A stretch of DNA of 11,095 nt from the NCBI GenBank assembly GCA_905236255.1, contig CAJOPK010000090.1, positions 1 to 11,095 on the forward strand. Direction: 5' to 3'. The notes under the pieces were generated by a model. The model was given only the letters and a program-made list of their open reading frames with translations, was not told where the DNA came from and did no database searches. Shown here in pieces: positions 8,075-11,095 of the stretch; position 1 is the stretch's first letter, and each line of letters begins with the position of its first letter. Origin of the DNA: an uncultured Selenomonadaceae bacterium. Its GTDB lineage: Bacteria > Bacillota > Negativicutes > Selenomonadales > Selenomonadaceae. The translations under genes and the position numbers were made by a program.

Positions 8075-8084
8075 TCTCCTCCTT
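8075..8084 (-). promoter_or_regulatory. Ribosome binding site that fixes the TTG start of the 81-aa gene
   Basis: On the minus strand this reads AAGGAGGAGA, an almost ideal anti-16S match, five bases before TTG at 8069. It is the main reason to prefer the internal TTG over the upstream ATG at 8144. Confidence 0.85.
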
Positions 8085-8113
8085 AAAATTTTTTATCAAC
8101 TTATCTTGAGCGC

Positions 8114-8143
8114 ATTTTAAATTAAACTCCCGCCGCCTGTCCA
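8114..8143 (-). promoter_or_regulatory. Putative sigma70 promoter for the 81-aa gene
   Basis: On the minus strand TGGACA (complement of 8138-8143) and TAAAAT (complement of 8114-8119) are 18 bp apart. Transcription would start near 8107, about 38 nt before the TTG start. One mismatch in each hexamer; not tested. Confidence 0.45.
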
Positions 8144-8218
8144 TACCTTGCGCCGATTCTTAATCCGTTCGTAAACATTTTTAATTTCGTTTTAAAATTT
8201 TTCGGACGTTTTCAAAAA

Positions 8219-8259
8219 GGCAGGAAAATCGACGAATTGACAGAAAAAGACAGGAAAAT
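8219..8259 (+). repeat. Three phased short repeats upstream of the c-di-GMP gene
   Basis: GGCAGGAAAAT (8219-8229), GACAGAAAAAG (8239-8249) and GACAGGAAAAT (8249-8259) start 20 and 10 bp apart, so all would face the same side of the helix. They lie 27-67 bp before the ATG at 8286. TTGACA at 8237-8242 overlaps the middle copy and could be a -35 element, but no good -10 hexamer follows at the right distance. They may be an operator or only A-rich leader sequence. The rest of the interval 8085-8285 shows no further gene. Confidence 0.35.
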
Positions 8260-8285
8260 TTTTTGACTTTGAAGGGGGACGCGGT

Positions 8286-11095
8286 ATGCAGACCGATCGA
8301 TTCGATATTTTGACCGGGTTGCCGAACATTACACAATTTCGCGTTCTTGCACAAAAAGTTTTGGAAGACGCAGCGGCACTCGAAAAAGGTCTCGTCTTTA
8401 TTTATTTTGACATAAAAAATTTTCGTGCCTTCAATTATCGTTACGGCTTTGACACCGGCGACAAACTTTTGATTTATGCCGGCAACGTCATCAAAAATGT
8501 TTTCCCGGAGTTTTGCGTTTCGCGTTTTGCCGACGACAAATTTTTCGTCCTTGCTTACGATGACGAAATTGAAAGGCGTGTTAAATTCGTAAGAAACAAG
8601 GTTGCGAATTTTCAAAACATGGCGACCGTTGCAATTAAAGCGGGAATTTTTAAAGTGCCGCGAACCGGCGGCGTAAATTTTGTTCAGGCTTGCGATTACG
8701 CAAAACTTGCCTGCGAATCAATAAAAAACAAGACCGGCGAATTTTGGGGTTATTACAATGAAGAAATCGGTTATCGCGAAAGACTGCGCGAACACATTAT
8801 AGAGGGGATCGACGACGCGACTCAAAACGAATATATCAGGGTTTTTTATCAGCCGATTGTTCATGTCGTCAGCCGCCGTATTTGCGGATATGAGGCGCTT
8901 GCCCGCTGGGACGATCCGGAATTCGGTTTTCTTTCTCCCGCGGATTTTATAGGAGTTTTGGAAAATTCCCGGCTGATCCACCGGCTTGACATTTATATGC
9001 TCCGGAAAATCTGCTCCGATATGAAAAAATGTATCGAGCGCGGTTGGTCGATTGTTCCGGTATCAATGAATTTGAGTGCGCTTGATTTTCAAATGGTGAA
9101 TATGCCCTTTATCGCGTCCGATGCATTGAAGTCTGACAACCTTCCGAAAAATCTCCTGAATATCGAAATTACCGAAAGCGCGCTCGGCGACGGTCACAAA
9201 GACATTCACGAAACACTTGAACAGTTCCGGAAAAACGGCTTTGAAATTTGGCTGGACAATTTCGGCAGCAAATATTCTTCGCTTAATGTTTTGGAAGAAG
9301 TCGATGTTGACCTGCTTAAAATTGACATGCGCTTTTTGAAAAAATTTCACACGGAAACGCGCTCCCGGTCAATTCTCAAAAACATAATGAACATGGCAAA
9401 GGAATTGGAGATTCACACGCTGATGGAAGGCGTTGAAGATGAGGAAGTTTTGGAATTTTTGAGGCAGACCGGTTGCGAAAAGGCGCAGGGGTGGCTTTTC
9501 GGAAGACCGATGCCCTTTGAAAATTTGGATCATACCGGACAAAATGCGGAAGAAGTTCACGAACGCGAATATTACGATGCAATCGGGCGGGTAAATCTTT
9601 TGTCGCAAACTCCTTTCAGAACCGGTCATTCCGCAAAAAGTACCGGTGAGGACACTCCGGAAATTATCCGGGAAGAAAACAAAGCCGCCGGGAAATTCAC
9701 CGATCCGGCAACTCTTGATTTTATGCTGAACGGTTTGCCGCTTGCAATCGCCGAATTTGACGGCAGGAAATTCAAATTTTTGATGTCGAACAAAATTTTC
9801 CGGGAAATTGTGAAAAATTTGGGTGTCGGAGAAAAAACTTCTCCCGACGAAATTTTCAACAATTTCTCTCTGCAATTTACCGTCAAAGTCCACAGTACCG
9901 CCCGTCAATGTGTAAAAAACGGCAGTGAGGGAATTTTGGATTTTGTCACCGGTGAAGGGTTCAACAAAATTCGACTTCGTTGCATTGCTTACAACCGGCA
10001 CAAAAAGACCGCCGCACTTTTGGCGGTGATCGAACAGTTCGGAGAAAATCCCGCCGTCAAAAAGGAACGCCGGCGGGATATTGCGCTCAGATTTTTGTAT
10101 ACGCTTTACAGCCGGATTGACGTTTTCAAACGGGACGGATCCGAAGTTGACAACATTTATTTAAATTCTTCCCGTTATCGCGAAAGTTTTGTAAAAGATT
10201 CGATGGACAAGTCAATCGAGAATTTTGCGGAACTCAATATTTATTCGGAAGACCGGGAAAAATTCAAAGAGTTTTATGATTTTTCCACGATTGACGGCAG
10301 ACTTGCGGAAGTCGGCGGAAATCATGTTGTCGACTATTTCCGGACAAGGGACGACCGGCATAATTACACATGGCAGATGTATGTTTTGATCCCGCTGATT
10401 TACAACGGCGAAAAATATTTTTTGAGTTGCGTAAGAAGTATTGATGCCGAGAGGACGCGCAGTTTGCCGGAAATTGACAAAATGGGAACGGAATATTACG
10501 ACATGCCCGGAAATCCGGTTTTCCTTTTGCTTGCAAGCCGCGCTTTTACTTCAACTCTGGGTTACGGCTCTTTCAATCAATTTTTGGACAATTCCCTTTA
10601 CATTGAAGCAAACATTTCCGCAAACCGGATTTTGTATATTCATTTGGGGCAGCAGGGCATTGTCAGCAGTTTCAATTATTCCGCAATGACTTACGGCGAA
10701 ATTATTCAAGATATGATTTTGAATACCGTCATTCCGGCGGATCACAATCGAATTGAAAAATTTTTCTCACGCGGCAGATTGATGGTCGATTACAAAGCCG
10801 GAAAAGGTGCCGGAGAAACGGAATTTTTGCGCCGTCCGGATCCCGAAACAAAGCCGCGCTGGCTGCACACAATTTATCAGACAAGGGAATCGACGGAAAC
10901 CGGCGACATTCATGCATATTTTTTGGCGTTTGACATTGACGCTTACCGCAGAACAAACGAATCAATGATTGAACTTATCGAGCGGGACAATTTGACCGGA
11001 CTTTACAATCGCGGCACGGTCGTTTCAATGATCCACAAATATTTAAACAGTGAAGCCAGCAGAAGTGCGGCATTTATAATTTTGGATTTGGACAA
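8286..11095 (+). CDS. Multidomain c-di-GMP signalling protein: degenerate GGDEF-EAL-PAS-like x3-GGDEF (3' end outside window)
   Basis: A cytoplasmic protein, open for 936 codons to the right edge, with no signal or membrane segment. Residues 5-165 are a GGDEF fold (ILTGLPN, YFDIKNF) whose signature is replaced by ADDKF (82-86), so it should not make c-di-GMP. Residues about 175-410 are an EAL phosphodiesterase domain: Glu203 in YEALARW, Asn262, Glu294, Asp324, Lys345 and Glu381 match the metal and substrate ligands of RocR. The second Asp of DDFG is Asn325, so activity may be lost or weakened. Three PAS-like segments follow: about 478-590 (LNGLPLAIAEFDG), about 603-720 (EDREKFKEF, YTWQMYVLIPL) and about 743-885 (PADHNRIEKFF, PRWLHTIYQTRES). 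A second GGDEF domain begins at DNLTGLYNR (901-909) and reaches ILDLDK at the edge. The ATG start has AAGGGGG at 8272-8278, seven bases upstream. The PAS calls are by pattern only; ligands are unknown. Confidence 0.9.
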   Translation, partial: MQTDRFDILTGLPNITQFRVLAQKVLEDAAALEKGLVFIYFDIKNFRAFNYRYGFDTGDKLLIYAGNVIKNVFPEFCVSRFADDKFFVLAYDDEIERRVKFVRNKVANFQNMATVAIKAGIFKVPRTGGVNFVQACDYAKLACESIKNKTGEFWGYYNEEIGYRERLREHIIEGIDDATQNEYIRVFYQPIVHVVSRRICGYEALARWDDPEFGFLSPADFIGVLENSRLIHRLDIYMLRKICSDMKKCIERGWSIVPVSMNLSALDFQMVNMPFIASDALKSDNLPKNLLNIEITESALGDGHKDIHETLEQFRKNGFEIWLDNFGSKYSSLNVLEEVDVDLLKIDMRFLKKFHTETRSRSILKNIMNMAKELEIHTLMEGVEDEEVLEFLRQTGCEKAQGWLFGRPMPFENLDHTGQNAEEVHEREYYDAIGRVNLLSQTPFRTGHSAKSTGEDTPEIIREENKAAGKFTDPATLDFMLNGLPLAIAEFDGRKFKFLMSNKIFREIVKNLGVGEKTSPDEIFNNFSLQFTVKVHSTARQCVKNGSEGILDFVTGEGFNKIRLRCIAYNRHKKTAALLAVIEQFGENPAVKKERRRDIALRFLYTLYSRIDVFKRDGSEVDNIYLNSSRYRESFVKDSMDKSIENFAELNIYSEDREKFKEFYDFSTIDGRLAEVGGNHVVDYFRTRDDRHNYTWQMYVLIPLIYNGEKYFLSCVRSIDAERTRSLPEIDKMGTEYYDMPGNPVFLLLASRAFTSTLGYGSFNQFLDNSLYIEANISANRILYIHLGQQGIVSSFNYSAMTYGEIIQDMILNTVIPADHNRIEKFFSRGRLMVDYKAGKGAGETEFLRRPDPETKPRWLHTIYQTRESTETGDIHAYFLAFDIDAYRRTNESMIELIERDNLTGLYNRGTVVSMIHKYLNSEASRSAAFIILDLD

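Noticed and set aside
8070..8144. ATG at 8144 as the start of the small minus-strand gene
   Set aside because: It has no ribosome binding site and overlaps a promoter-like pair, while the TTG at 8069 follows AAGGAGGAGA.
8181..8615. Minus-strand open frame crossing the c-di-GMP gene start
   Set aside because: It covers the start codon and ribosome binding site of the plus-strand gene and the opposite strand of its GGDEF fold. The product is unrecognisable.
9369..10001. Minus-strand open frame (210 codons) opposite the c-di-GMP gene
   Set aside because: It is antisense to well-recognised EAL and PAS-like sequence and has no recognisable domains.

Overview
The window looks like a chromosomal segment of a diderm Firmicute, most plausibly a member of the Negativicutes. 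It combines outer-membrane biogenesis genes (a TamB-like AsmA-superfamily protein followed by an Omp85/BamA-like barrel) with Firmicute traits: very purine-rich Shine-Dalgarno sequences, frequent TTG/GTG starts and an ECF-type thiamine S component (ThiT). Taxonomy is inferred from gene content and start-codon habit, not from a marker gene.

Region 1 (2-458) is the end of a YefM-YoeB type II toxin-antitoxin operon. The antitoxin is cut by the left window edge. The toxin is complete and keeps all four residues that match the YoeB active site. A near-consensus promoter lies inside the last part of the toxin gene and points at the next gene.

Region 2 (483-7757) is a tightly spaced plus-strand operon. 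tamB (1464 codons) is followed after 62 nt by the bamA-like gene and after 31 nt more by thiT. TamB and the Omp85 protein are expected to act together at the envelope: TamB as a long beta-groove bridging the inner and outer membranes, the Omp85 protein as a barrel assembly or insertion pore with three POTRA domains. thiT is metabolically unrelated and has no room for a TPP riboswitch, so it is probably expressed with the envelope genes. A strong, apparently bidirectional hairpin terminator (7767-7799) closes the operon.

Region 3 (7824-8285) holds a small minus-strand gene of unknown function (81 aa, TTG start behind an excellent ribosome binding site). A divergent intergenic region of about 216 bp follows, with a plausible minus-strand promoter and three helically phased short repeats.

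Region 4 (8286 to the right edge) is a large plus-strand gene for a cytoplasmic c-di-GMP signalling protein, still open after 936 codons. It reads as degenerate GGDEF, then EAL with an Asp-to-Asn change in the DDFG motif, then three PAS-like sensor segments, then the start of a canonical-looking second GGDEF domain. This unusual domain order is the most interesting item in the window. No CRISPR array, insertion sequence, tRNA or rRNA was seen, and I found no clear evidence of a wholly new system.
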